A stretch of DNA of 64,000 bases from an uncultured bacterium (lineage in GTDB: Bacteria; Vulcanimicrobiota; Xenobia; Xenobiales; Xenobiaceae): contig CAKUBG010000002.1 in NCBI GenBank assembly GCA_934636825.1, forward strand, positions 1 through 64,000, written 5' to 3'. This document shows, in pieces, positions 46,123 to 55,184 of this stretch. The notes below the pieces were generated by a model that did not search any database, had not been told where the DNA came from, and worked only from the letters and a program-made list of their open reading frames with translations. The number at the start of each line of letters is the position of its first letter. Position 1 is the stretch's first letter. Position numbers and translations under genes: made by a program.

Positions 46123-47529
46123 TCAGGCCGCCTTTTCCTCTATTTGTTTTAAGGGCTTATGCCACCACCCCATAAAGAACATCCCAAAATTGATAAGCCC
46201 GCCAACTACAGTAGTTACTGTGAAAGTGAGCCAAATCGAGCTTAAACCTAAATTCAAATGAGATACTGCCAAAAGGCACAGTGGCCAACGCAAAGCAAAA
46301 CAAATTACATTGACCGTTGTAGGAGGCAAGGTTCGGCTACCTCCAGCAAAAATACCATCCAAGATGGTGCCGGCTCCATAGAAAAATTCGGAAAAAGCGA
46401 TTATCTTCAAGTACTTTACAGCGTTGGCTTGCACTTCAGGATCGGAAGTGAAAAATGAGGCATACACATCAGGAATTAACCAAAAGCTGGCCACAAAAAA
46501 TATATTAATATAAAAACACCAACTTAGAGCTTTAATAGCAGTCGCTTTGGCTCTTTCAAAGTAGCCAGCGCCTAAGTTGTGGGCAATCATAGTAATACAA
46601 GCCATGGATAGACCGGAGCACAACATATAATTTATGCTTTCTATGCGATGACCAATCCCCAAAGCGGCAATGGCACTGGGGCCGAAGCGATTTATCATAG
46701 GAGAAATGGCCATATAAATTAAGCTAAATACAATTGAAGCAAAAGAAAGTGGTAGACCCACGGCAAAAATTTTACCTACATAATGCCAATTCCAAGTCGG
46801 ACGGGTTTTAGGCAATATAAATATGCCGCTGCCCTTAGTAAATTTATAGAGAAACGTTACAAAAACTATGTAACAAGATATGTTATAAGCTATAGCTACA
46901 CCTAAAGCATCGAATCCAGGAAATATATTACCAAATCCAACAATAAATAGCGGATCGAGTATAAAATTGATTATATATCCCATAGAGATAATGTAAGAAG
47001 GAGTTTTTGTGTCTCCATAAGCTCGCATGATAGAAGCAAAAACTTGATTCAAACACACTATGGGCGCAAAGATAGCCAAAGATTTTAAATAAGGTACTGC
47101 CGTTTGTAAAACAGCAGCAAAGTTATCTTGCTCACCAGCCATCATTTTTAGAATGGTTTGCCCACCGAATAAAAGGATGAGCATTTCTATTAGTCCCATA
47201 AGTGCAGCTAGAAATAAACTGATTTGGGCAATATCACTAGCTTCTTGGCGACATTTTTCATCTTTGACTGCCTCTCCCAATTTATAGGAAATAAGCGAAT
47301 TGGCACCTGTAGTAACTATGCCAGCTACAGAAAACATCGTCCAGATCAGAAAGCTTACTAAATTGACAGCAGCTAAAGCAATAACCCCACTCTGCCCTAC
47401 CCAAGCAGCATCTGCTACATAAAATACTGTCTCCCAAAACATAGCTCCCAATATAGGTAGGGCCAGTTGGAAAAGAGTTGAACCAATGTTGCCTTCTCTA
47501 AGCGTCTGTTCTCGTACGGTATATTCCAT
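46123..47529 (-). CDS. MATE family efflux transporter (copy B)
   Basis: 468 residues, same fold and gene order as copy A (LPILGAMFWETVFYVADAAWVGQSG, GIGHRIESINYMLCSGLSMA, HNLGAGYFERAK). It is the first gene of the leftward pair and probably carries the promoter. Differences are concentrated in the third and seventh helices, which suggests diverged substrates or assembly as a hetero-oligomer rather than simple redundancy. It is divergent from the lipid kinase gene. Confidence 0.9.
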   Translation of the reverse strand: MEYTVREQTLREGNIGSTLFQLALPILGAMFWETVFYVADAAWVGQSGVIALAAVNLVSFLIWTMFSVAGIVTTGANSLISYKLGEAVKDEKCRQEASDIAQISLFLAALMGLIEMLILLFGGQTILKMMAGEQDNFAAVLQTAVPYLKSLAIFAPIVCLNQVFASIMRAYGDTKTPSYIISMGYIINFILDPLFIVGFGNIFPGFDALGVAIAYNISCYIVFVTFLYKFTKGSGIFILPKTRPTWNWHYVGKIFAVGLPLSFASIVFSLIYMAISPMINRFGPSAIAALGIGHRIESINYMLCSGLSMACITMIAHNLGAGYFERAKATAIKALSWCFYINIFFVASFWLIPDVYASFFTSDPEVQANAVKYLKIIAFSEFFYGAGTILDGIFAGGSRTLPPTTVNVICFALRWPLCLLAVSHLNLGLSSIWLTFTVTTVVGGLINFGMFFMGWWHKPLKQIEEKAA

Positions 47530-47767
47530 TTATTTAATCTCGCAATATAAAAAAACTGAGCTGCTTATTGATGCTTTTAGTAAAAACCAACATCTTTCTG
47601 CCGCCAAGCGGGACGCCTTTTTAAACTTACGACTAAAAATTCCTGTCTAAGTATGCAAAAACAAAAAACTATACTTTATTATTTCTAGGGGAAAGGTTAT
47701 TTTATTTCGAAGTATTAGTAAGCGTGCAGAGCATGGAGCCTGCAGTATATTTTGTAGTGTATATGTT

Positions 47768-47781
47768 TTTACAAATGTAAA
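47768..47781. promoter_or_regulatory. Small inverted repeat at the lipid-kinase start
   Basis: TTTACAAATGTAAA is a 6+6 inverted repeat (TTTACA/TGTAAA) with a two-base spacer, ending one base before the ATG at 47783. It sits where a ribosome-binding site should be and may be an operator or a sequestering hairpin. No other ribosome-binding site is evident. Confidence 0.35.
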
Positions 47782-47782
47782 T

Positions 47783-48709
47783 ATGTCATTATCAGCCGAA
47801 GAAAAATTTTATATAATAATAAATCCGTCTGCAGGTGCAGGACGCGGATTACGTAATTTGCAAGCCATTGATAGCTTTGCTAAAGAACATAACGGTACTG
47901 TTTTAATTAGCCGCTATCCCGGCCACACTACCAAATTGGCTAAATCAATAGCAGCTAGGGGCAGACTTGTTTTTGCTGCCGGTGGAGATGACACTATTAG
48001 AGAAGTTTTGCAAGGCACTTACGCCAGTAAATGTATTGTAGGCATAATTCCTTTGGGCACTTTTAATAATTTGGCTACCAGTCTGTATTTACCGCCTCAT
48101 CCTTTGGAATGTTTAAAGCTTTCACTCGAAGGTGTCAATTGTTTGGTAGATGTTGGCAAAATAGAACAAGGCAAATTATTTACCGAAAGTATCGGTATAG
48201 GTTTGGATTCATATGCTTGGTCAAAAGCACCTTCGCAAGAGCCCAAAGGTCTTTGGCGTTGGCTTAACGGTATAAAAATCGGAATAAGTTCACTTTTAGA
48301 CTTTACGCCTCAAAATTATCGCTTGGAAATAGATGGTCGCCTCTTAAAAATGCACGATGTTATGCAAATAACCGTAGCTAATTCGCGCTGCTATTGCTCC
48401 GGTATTCAAATTGCTCCTAATGCCAAAATGAACGACGGCTTGCTCGATATATGTATAATTTCTCGTATGAGCAAGTTAAAATTTCTGGCTATGACGCCCA
48501 TTTTTTACTTTGGCAAGCATATAAACAGCTCAACGAGTGTTCATTATATTCAAGCACATAAAGTAAGTATCAGCGGCCCGGCTTCGGTGCCTATTCGCGT
48601 AGATGGCATGCTTACTTCGCAAACTTTGCCTATAAAAGCTGCAGCTATCAGTAATAGTTTGACAATACGTATTCCGGCCGCTTGTAGACATACGGCCAGC
48701 TTGCAATAG
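47783..48709 (+). CDS. Diacylglycerol kinase-family lipid kinase
   Basis: 308 residues of the DAGK catalytic family: IIINPSAGAGRG at the start, the nucleotide motif GGDDTIREV (GGDGT in most members), PLGTFNNLATSL and GIGLDSYAW. It phosphorylates a lipid alcohol in the membrane inner face. The GGDGT-to-GGDDT change replaces the glycine that normally contacts the nucleotide phosphate, so activity may be altered. It stands alone on the plus strand between the MATE pair and the NlpC gene. Confidence 0.83.
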   Translation: MSLSAEEKFYIIINPSAGAGRGLRNLQAIDSFAKEHNGTVLISRYPGHTTKLAKSIAARGRLVFAAGGDDTIREVLQGTYASKCIVGIIPLGTFNNLATSLYLPPHPLECLKLSLEGVNCLVDVGKIEQGKLFTESIGIGLDSYAWSKAPSQEPKGLWRWLNGIKIGISSLLDFTPQNYRLEIDGRLLKMHDVMQITVANSRCYCSGIQIAPNAKMNDGLLDICIISRMSKLKFLAMTPIFYFGKHINSSTSVHYIQAHKVSISGPASVPIRVDGMLTSQTLPIKAAAISNSLTIRIPAACRHTASLQ

Positions 48710-48793
48710 TAGAATACATGCTGACAATTTTTAAGCTAGTATTTTTTGCTTACTGGCCGTACAATCGGAATTGTAAAATACAATTAAACAGTC

Positions 48794-49738
48794 TTAAAGT
48801 ACTCTCTTGGCTCCCAAGTATCGTGCTTTAAAGTAACTTTCTTCCAAACTACTTACCCTAACATAGCCTGAAGAAGAAGCGTGAATAAATTCTCCGTTGC
48901 CTAAATAAATGCCCACATGAGAAGCGCCAGGAGCATAAGTTTCAAAAAAGACCATATCGCCAGGAGCTTCACCGCCAAAAGATACAGCTTGCCCCTCATT
49001 AAACTGGACATCAGCAGTACGAGGCAAATTTATACCTACTTGTCCATATACATATTGGACATAACCAGAGCAATCGAAACCGGAAGGTGTAGTTCCTCCC
49101 CAAACATAAGGCACTCCCATGTAGCTTCTGGCTTTATTTAAGAGACTATTCACTCTAGAAGAAGAACCAGTACCAATTGCGCTATACTCTTCTTCGTCTT
49201 CATCAACTGGAGGAACATAATTGGGAATTTTAACTACTTTGCCATCAGAACCGATAGCTATACTGTAGCTGGGAGCTGGATTGGAAGCGCGGCGATAAGA
49301 ACGACGCTTTTTCTTCTTAGCTTTTTGAGTCGCCTGGTTGGCTTGTTTACTTACGGAAGAGCTAACTGCTACCAAATCAGTAGTGTTGCTATCTATATTG
49401 ACTACTTCAGGAGAAGGAGCGCTCTGAGCAACCGCAGTCTCCACTTTTGTAGGCAAAGGTTTAGCTTCAGGATCTATAGGAATAAGTAAAATAGCTCCAG
49501 TTTGCAATCCCTTTTGATCTACAATTGTATTAGCATTGACGCGTAGAACTTCTTTAGGATCGACGCTGTAACGCGAAGCAATAGAATAAATCGTATCGCC
49601 TCTAACTACTTCATAATATTTGTAAACTACGTGCGCTTGCACAGAAGAAGCAGCCAGCCCCACGCCTAAACTACAAGCTGCTGCCGCAGCTAAAGCCCTG
49701 CGGCCAGCTCTCTTAAATAAGGAATATACTCTTTCCAT
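48794..49738 (-). CDS. LysM and NlpC/P60 peptidoglycan hydrolase
   Basis: About 314 residues from ATG 49738, chosen because it gives a signal peptide (RRALAAAAACSLGVGLAASSVQA) and has AAGGA upstream; a further in-frame start lies at 49789. A LysM domain follows (VVRGDTIYSIASRYSVDPKEV, about 40-85), then a basic linker and a C-terminal NlpC/P60 domain with the catalytic Cys of FDCSGY and His of SHVGIYLG. It cleaves cell-wall stem peptides in the periplasm. Confidence 0.9.
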   Translation of the reverse strand: MERVYSLFKRAGRRALAAAAACSLGVGLAASSVQAHVVYKYYEVVRGDTIYSIASRYSVDPKEVLRVNANTIVDQKGLQTGAILLIPIDPEAKPLPTKVETAVAQSAPSPEVVNIDSNTTDLVAVSSSVSKQANQATQKAKKKKRRSYRRASNPAPSYSIAIGSDGKVVKIPNYVPPVDEDEEEYSAIGTGSSSRVNSLLNKARSYMGVPYVWGGTTPSGFDCSGYVQYVYGQVGINLPRTADVQFNEGQAVSFGGEAPGDMVFFETYAPGASHVGIYLGNGEFIHASSSGYVRVSSLEESYFKARYLGAKRVL

Positions 49739-49771
49739 TATTTGACTTCTGTCCTTACAAAAAAATAAGCA

Positions 49772-49825
49772 AGACCGAAGTTCTGACACTTACTTTTAGT
49801 TAGTTTGTCTTAAAAACTTCGGTCT
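49772..49825 (-). terminator. Terminator after nfnB
   Basis: AGACCGAAGTT (49772-49782) pairs perfectly with AACTTCGGTCT (49815-49825); on the minus strand TTATTTTTTT follows. It lies between the nfnB stop and the NlpC start and overlaps the NlpC promoter region. Confidence 0.8.
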
Positions 49826-49857
49826 AAAACAATTTAATTTGCCACAAGGGCAATCAA

Positions 49858-51354
49858 TTATTTATTACTCAACATTTCATTGATGGAGCGAGCAGCACGG
49901 CGGCCTTCACCCATAGCCAAAATTACGGTAGCGGCGCCTAAAACAATATCTCCTCCAGCGTAAACACCATCTAAACTGGTTTTGCCGGTAGCTTCCTCTA
50001 CGATGATGTTACCTTTTTTGTTGAGCTCCAAACCAGGAGTAGCTGAAGTAAGCAAAGGATTAGAGCGGTTACCAATAGCTACCAAGACGGTATCACACTC
50101 TAATTCGTAAGTATCGCCTTCAATCTTAACAGGGCTGCGACGACCGCTAGCATCAGGCTCACCCAATTCGTAGCGCTGTACGGTGACAGATTTTACGCGA
50201 CCTTGCTCGTCACCGTTGATGGCACAAGCGTTCTGCAAGAAGCAAAAACGGATGCCCTCTTCAAAAGCGTGCTCGACCTCTTCGCGTCTAGCAGGCATTT
50301 CGTGACGACTGCGGCGGTAAAGTACCGTAACTTCTTCAGCACCGAGACGTTTGGCCATACGGCAAGAGTCCATAGCCACATTTCCACCACCCAAAACGAC
50401 AACTTTCTTGGAGTTGTACATAGGAGTATCGTTGCGGCCGGGATAAATTCCGCCCATTAAGTTGGCACGAGTTAAGTACTCGTTGGCAGTGCAGACACCG
50501 ATTAAATCTTCACCAGGGATACCCATAAAGATAGGCAAACCGGCTCCGACGCCAATAAAGGCTGCTTCAAAACCGTCTTTTTCAAAGAGATCTTTAATAG
50601 TGCGAGTGCGACCGACTACATAATCGGTATGGAACTGTACGCCCATTTTTACCAAAGAGTTAATTTGCTCATCAACCACATGTTTGGGTAAACGGAATTC
50701 GGGAATGCCATAACGCAGCACACCACCCAATTTGTGCAAAGCTTCAAAAACATGCACTTCATGGCCTTGACGGCGACAATCGGCAGCGACAACTAAACCG
50801 GCAGGTCCGGAGCCGATAACAGCAACTTTGTGGCCACTTTCGGGCTTAATTTCCAAAGTACCATCACTGTGCTTGGCATGCCAATCGGCCAAAAAGCGCT
50901 CTACTTTGCCGATAGAAACAGACTTAGCTACATCTTTATGAGCTTTGCCAATCATACAATTTTGTTGGCACTGACGCTCTTGAGGACAAACGCGACCACA
51001 AATAGCCGGCAACAAACTTGATTCTTGAATAACGGCAATAGCTTTGTCAAAATCGCCTTCAGCAGCAGCATGAAGGAAGCCGGGAATATTGATACCAACT
51101 GGACAACCCTTTACGCAGTTAGGATTTTTGCATTGTAAGCAACGACGACTTTCTACTACAGCTTGAGCAGGCGAAAAAGTCTTTTCCACTTCGTCTTGCC
51201 ATTGGGAACGCTGCAAAGGATCCAAAACAGCCGGCTTTTGCACAGGAATGGCCATGCGATCCTTGGGAGTTAAGGTTTCTTTTTCTTCCAATTTGTGCAG
51301 AATATCTAAAGCTTCTTGCTCGAGAATTTGAGGATCTTTATGAAAACGAGGCAT
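49858..51354 (-). CDS. nfnB: NADPH-dependent glutamate synthase-like flavoprotein (NfnB subunit)
   Basis: 498 residues. The N-terminal cysteine clusters CLQCKNPNCVKGC and CPQERQCQQNC bind two iron-sulfur clusters. They are followed by two FAD/NADPH-binding Rossmann folds (VIGSGPAGLVVAADCR and VVLGGGNVAMDSCR). In a stand-alone setting this is the glutamate synthase small subunit; here it is downstream of an NfnA-type reductase, so an NfnAB electron-bifurcating ferredoxin/NADP transhydrogenase is the better reading. It would supply reduced ferredoxin or NADPH to fermentation. Confidence 0.87.
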   Translation of the reverse strand: MPRFHKDPQILEQEALDILHKLEEKETLTPKDRMAIPVQKPAVLDPLQRSQWQDEVEKTFSPAQAVVESRRCLQCKNPNCVKGCPVGINIPGFLHAAAEGDFDKAIAVIQESSLLPAICGRVCPQERQCQQNCMIGKAHKDVAKSVSIGKVERFLADWHAKHSDGTLEIKPESGHKVAVIGSGPAGLVVAADCRRQGHEVHVFEALHKLGGVLRYGIPEFRLPKHVVDEQINSLVKMGVQFHTDYVVGRTRTIKDLFEKDGFEAAFIGVGAGLPIFMGIPGEDLIGVCTANEYLTRANLMGGIYPGRNDTPMYNSKKVVVLGGGNVAMDSCRMAKRLGAEEVTVLYRRSRHEMPARREEVEHAFEEGIRFCFLQNACAINGDEQGRVKSVTVQRYELGEPDASGRRSPVKIEGDTYELECDTVLVAIGNRSNPLLTSATPGLELNKKGNIIVEEATGKTSLDGVYAGGDIVLGAATVILAMGEGRRAARSINEMLSNK

Positions 51355-51435
51355 TATAAACTCTCCTTAGGTGAACTTATTGCTGTATAGGCCGCTCGCT
51401 TGTAAATTTACGAGCGGCTCCAACATCAGAGCCAG

Positions 51436-52350
51436 CTATATTTCCCCGGCTTCATGCATTTCTTTTACTACAGCTCTGAAGCGGCAAGTATGCTCACGAG
51501 CTTTGGTCTCTTGCTCTTTAAATGCGTTCAGACGCTTAAGCATATTATCAAAATCTACCAGATGAGCATCAAATTCAGGACCATCTACGCATACAAACTT
51601 AATCTGTCCATCTACGGTTACACGGCAGCATCCGCACATACCAGTACCGTCAATCATAATAGTATTGAGACTGACCAAAGTGCTAACATCGAAAGGCTTG
51701 GTAGTTAAAGCACAGAATTTCATCATTATAGGCGGACCAATAGCCACAACCAAATCCGGCTTTTCAGTTTCACTAGCGCAAAGTTCTTTCAAAGGTTCGG
51801 TAACTAAAGCTTTGCGACCATAGGAACCGTCGTCGGTCACTACGATATACTCGTCAGCCACAGCTTTCATTTCCTCTTCCAAAATGAGCAAACCTTTGTT
51901 GCGAGCTCCGGCAATAACAGTAACATGGTTGCCAAGAGCCTTCAAACCACAAACGATAGGATACAAAGGAGCTAAACCAATACCACCGCCTACAGCAACT
52001 ACTTTACCGAAGTTTTCTAAATGAGTAGGTTTGCCAAGAGGGCCAGCAATAACCGGAATATAATCTCCTACTTCAAAGTGACTCAGCTCTTCAGTGGATT
52101 TGCCTACTACCTGGAAAATCAAGGTGATAGTTCCGGCCTCTTTGTCGGTATCAGCAATAGTTAAAGGCACACGCTCGCCATAATCGACATCGGTTTGTAA
52201 AATAATGAATTGGCCTGGCTTATGCTCTTCGGCAATAAGCTTAGCCTCTACACGCATGCGCACCACGTTTTCTGACAAAAATTCTTTAGACACAATTTTG
52301 TGCCCTTTGCGAGGGGCAGCAGAACCGACGATATTAGTCAAATCACTCAT
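51436..52350 (-). CDS. nfnA: Ferredoxin-NADP reductase, NfnA/SudA-like subunit
   Basis: 304 residues. A FAD-binding ferredoxin-reductase domain (PGQFIILQTDVDYGERVPLTIAD) and NAD-binding domain (VGGGIGLAPLYPIVCGL) are followed by the [2Fe-2S] ligands DGTGMCGCCRVTV and CVDGPEFDAHLVDFDNM. This arrangement matches NfnA/SudA, which pairs with the large subunit encoded 81 bp downstream. Known NfnAB complexes couple NADH, ferredoxin and NADP+ by flavin-based electron bifurcation. Confidence 0.88.
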   Translation of the reverse strand: MSDLTNIVGSAAPRKGHKIVSKEFLSENVVRMRVEAKLIAEEHKPGQFIILQTDVDYGERVPLTIADTDKEAGTITLIFQVVGKSTEELSHFEVGDYIPVIAGPLGKPTHLENFGKVVAVGGGIGLAPLYPIVCGLKALGNHVTVIAGARNKGLLILEEEMKAVADEYIVVTDDGSYGRKALVTEPLKELCASETEKPDLVVAIGPPIMMKFCALTTKPFDVSTLVSLNTIMIDGTGMCGCCRVTVDGQIKFVCVDGPEFDAHLVDFDNMLKRLNAFKEQETKAREHTCRFRAVVKEMHEAGEI

Positions 52351-52584
52351 GCTTAAAATCTCTCAAAACCACCAAGATAGAATTAGCAATCGAATTCCGA
52401 ACGACTGCGAAAGTGAATGACGCCCGGATTCACACTTCTAGTTATTTTGCCAAAAGAAACGAATTGCCTCCTTTTAAGATTTAAGCAAGAAAAAAAACGA
52501 TCCCTACACTCTCAAGCAAAAACTCAACCAGAGGTAAGAACCGTTTTTCTCACTGAAGGTCGTTATACAACCAAGTATTTATCT

Positions 52585-53556
52585 TTAGAAGGTAATTTCC
52601 ATGGAACCGGTATTTTGATCCTTAGAAGCAGATTTGGGCACAACATAGTTGCTACTAATTTGCTTCATATTCTCTACAGTCATCATGGAGCGGGCAATAT
52701 CGGTATTGCTTCCGGCAGGAATGATGGAAACGTTGGCGCGACCTTTTAAGATTCTTTCGGTTTCCAGAATTTCGAAAAGGGCGCTGGCCACTTCGTTATC
52801 TTTAGAAATTTCTTCTAAAGCTTTACCTACAATTTCCGGACGGATAGCCGCAGCGCGAGCGAACTCAATAGCAGATTTGCGATCTGCTTCAGAACGAATA
52901 ACACTCACACGGTTGTTACCATCTTGTTTGATAGCAGCAGTTACCTGACGCAAACGATTGACGACTTTCTCCTCAATCTGGGCGATCATTCTTCTATCGC
53001 GGAAATGTACATTACGAATATAAACGGAACCGAGACGATAACCCCATTCATCGGAACGAGGAGAAACTTCCTGGCGCACTGCGCGACTCATGGCATGACG
53101 ATCTTCCATCATATCAGCCAAAGTAAGGTTGGAAAGGCAACGTACGGTAGCATTGCTGACGTTGGCTCGCAAAGAGCCCTCGGGATCGCTATTTTCGAAG
53201 CTATATTTGACAGGGTCAGAAATCATCATTTCGTACCAAACGCCGATACCCATAGGGGCGCCTTCTTCGGAGTTGACTGGCAAACTGCGTAAATAGCACT
53301 GATCTAAACTGGTATCAACTACAATGTCCTCGCCCATAAAATTGAAAAGGAAGGCATGAACAAGAGACATAGAAGGCACCAAAGCATGAATACCAGGTTC
53401 ATCAAAACGAGCTCTGATATCACCAAATAATTTTAAGACGTGGCACTCACGCTCATTTACGACAACATAAGGCCAAAAGAACTTGGCTATGTAAGGTAAC
53501 AATTCAAAAAACATAGCTGCAGCAATAAAAGCAGCAATAAAGGAAGGTAACAACAC
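52585..53556 (-). CDS. SPFH/Band-7 domain membrane protein (second of pair)
   Basis: About 323 residues from GTG 53556, which has AGGAGG ten bases upstream; the frame is also open to TTG 53586. A single N-terminal hydrophobic segment is followed by an SPFH domain (HVLKLFGDIRARFDEPGIH, with VRQEVSPRSDEWGYRLGSVYIRN) and a helical C-terminus (ALEEISKDNEVASALFEILETER). It probably forms ring-shaped oligomers on the membrane. It overlaps or abuts the upstream SPFH gene, pointing to a hetero-complex like HflK/HflC, but no FtsH is in view. Confidence 0.8.
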   Translation of the reverse strand: MLLPSFIAAFIAAAMFFELLPYIAKFFWPYVVVNERECHVLKLFGDIRARFDEPGIHALVPSMSLVHAFLFNFMGEDIVVDTSLDQCYLRSLPVNSEEGAPMGIGVWYEMMISDPVKYSFENSDPEGSLRANVSNATVRCLSNLTLADMMEDRHAMSRAVRQEVSPRSDEWGYRLGSVYIRNVHFRDRRMIAQIEEKVVNRLRQVTAAIKQDGNNRVSVIRSEADRKSAIEFARAAAIRPEIVGKALEEISKDNEVASALFEILETERILKGRANVSIIPAGSNTDIARSMMTVENMKQISSNYVVPKSASKDQNTGSMEITF

Positions 53557-53563
53557 CAGCCTA

Positions 53564-54556
53564 CTACCTCCTGTCTTCCAACACAATATTGCTGGCTCTG
53601 CTCAAGAGACCAAGCTTTACATTGCGTAAATAAGCGTACAACCCGCCATGATCACGCAAAGATTTAAGACGAGCAGAAAGCTGACGCAAAGGTTCAACTT
53701 CAGCTTGAGCTTTGAGAGTCTGAATTTCTACTGCTCTCTTGGACTGTACAATAGTCTGATCGGCATCAGCCTGGGCGACACTAATATCGGAAGATACTTC
53801 ATTGTGAGCTGTATTAATAGCCGCCAAAGCTTGCTCTACGCAATCAGGAGGATCTATATTGGTAATTAAAGCAGCTTCAAAAACTATACCATAGCGAGTA
53901 GCGGAATTGGCGCACTCTCTTTCCATATGGTCGTTGATGTCTTGAAGATTTTTACGTAAGTCGTTAATAGAAATGCCTTCTACATTTTTGCGTAAAGGAT
54001 CTTCCTCTTCCTCAAGCATAGGGTTCTTGGGAGCTTCGTAATTGGCGATCTTTTCACGTAAAATAGAGTGGAAAAAGCCCATTACATGAGCGATAGGGTT
54101 TCTGATACCAAAAAGGTAGGCATAAAGATTGTCTTCAGAAACACGGAAACGAATCTGGCCAGAAATTCTGGTATTGAGTTGGTCTTTGGTAACCGCATTT
54201 AAAGCAGCGCTCTGACTCCTGGGATTGGAAGGATCAAAACCTATATCCACAGTTTGAGTAGCAATGGAAACGCGTCTTACTTCTTCCCAAGGCCACTTAA
54301 AGTGAAGTCCGGGGCCGATAACATCCAATTTAGGATACTTATAGCGTTCTTCTCCTTCATCTTGGCCATCTTGTTTATCGACACGATCAAAATCTGTACT
54401 GGCAAAGCTACCGCCAACATCATTTCGACGACTGGCTCTACCAAATATAACTTTCACGGCACGTTCATTAGGATCGATAGTATAGAAGCCCAACAGAATT
54501 TTTATCGCAAGATAGGCTGCTATGCCTAAGAATGCGCCAAAACCAGCTCCAAACAT
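53564..54556 (-). CDS. SPFH/Band-7 domain membrane protein (first of pair)
   Basis: About 330 residues from ATG 54556, supported by AGGAGG seven bases upstream; an upstream TTG/ATG region is not needed. One N-terminal membrane segment (FGAFLGIAAYLAIKILLGFY) is followed by an SPFH core with VGGSFASTDFDRVDKQ, PGLHFKWPWEEVRRV, and an Ala/Glu-rich helical tail (AQADADQTIVQSKRAVEIQTLKAQAE). Structural role in membrane microdomains is typical. It is the first gene of a leftward two-gene unit. Confidence 0.82.
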   Translation of the reverse strand: MFGAGFGAFLGIAAYLAIKILLGFYTIDPNERAVKVIFGRASRRNDVGGSFASTDFDRVDKQDGQDEGEERYKYPKLDVIGPGLHFKWPWEEVRRVSIATQTVDIGFDPSNPRSQSAALNAVTKDQLNTRISGQIRFRVSEDNLYAYLFGIRNPIAHVMGFFHSILREKIANYEAPKNPMLEEEEDPLRKNVEGISINDLRKNLQDINDHMERECANSATRYGIVFEAALITNIDPPDCVEQALAAINTAHNEVSSDISVAQADADQTIVQSKRAVEIQTLKAQAEVEPLRQLSARLKSLRDHGGLYAYLRNVKLGLLSRASNIVLEDRR

Positions 54557-54604
54557 TGGTTCCTCCTGTCTTGATTTTCCAGTCCAACCTAGCTTTGGAA
54601 ACAC

Positions 54605-55184
54605 TTTATATATTTTTCTACAGTGGCTGAATCAGGCGTATCTTTCTATAGCTAAAAGCTAAGAAATTTTGAGAGCAAAACGAACCATCTTTGCCGGCTG
54701 AACGTTAGCTTTTCGGTTCTCTCCGCAACGAACAACGCCTTATTCACGAAAATATCGGCTTTAATAACAACAATTCCCGGACAAGCAACAACCTTGAATA
54801 TAAAAGACAAGGAACTCTAGCTCGCTGAAAATGAGGCACGGCACCGATATATTAGAAATATATTAGCAAATTTTTTTTAATAAAAATAGACCTTTACTCC
54901 TTTTTACCAGTTTTTAGCCTAAAGTTGTCTTTATCTAAGTTGACATACTCCCCATGGCTAAAGCCAGGGGCTTTACGGTGCATTTTGGTAAAGGTATAAA
55001 AATTGAGGCGGCGAACTTGCCACCCGCGAAAATAGTGTAAACGACGCTAATTTATCTGCGCCTGGTGTTTGATAAGAAACCAGAGCCAGAAAGAGCCTCC
55101 ATTGTGTCTCTAGACTATGGAGTGAGGGGCGTCAGTTTTAAACGAAATATATTTTCACAATGTTGGAGCATAAATAAGCTAAAT
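54605..55184. other. Intergenic region with an IS605-like remnant
   Basis: 580 bp between the SPFH gene and the ACT-domain gene. From 54605 to about 54935 it holds AT-rich sequence with no plausible gene (TTTTTTTTAATAAAAA near 54873). From 54940 the IS200/IS605-like hairpin begins. A sequence near 55066-55140 (KKPEPERAS and LWSEG-like in other frames) looks like decayed coding matter, perhaps the tail of a transposase, but is too short to assign. Confidence 0.45.
54941..54975. mobile_element. IS200/IS605-type end hairpin remnant
   Basis: TTGACATACTCCCC (from 54940) with the hairpin CCCCaTGGCTaaAGCCAGGGG (54950-54970) and CTTTACGG after it is the form seen at ends of IS200/IS605 and TnpB elements (a TCCCC...GGGG palindrome near a GACA end). 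No intact transposase or TnpB gene is present; the element has decayed or was always a short derivative. Orientation cannot be fixed. Confidence 0.5.

Noticed and set aside
54831..54866. Eleven-codon peptide (MRHGTDILEIY) as a leader
   Set aside because: The ribosome-binding site is 17 bases away and no terminator/antiterminator structure follows.
55065..55184. Upstream extension of the ACT-domain protein
   Set aside because: It overlaps the insertion-element remnant and does not resemble the ACT family; ATG 55185 fits better.
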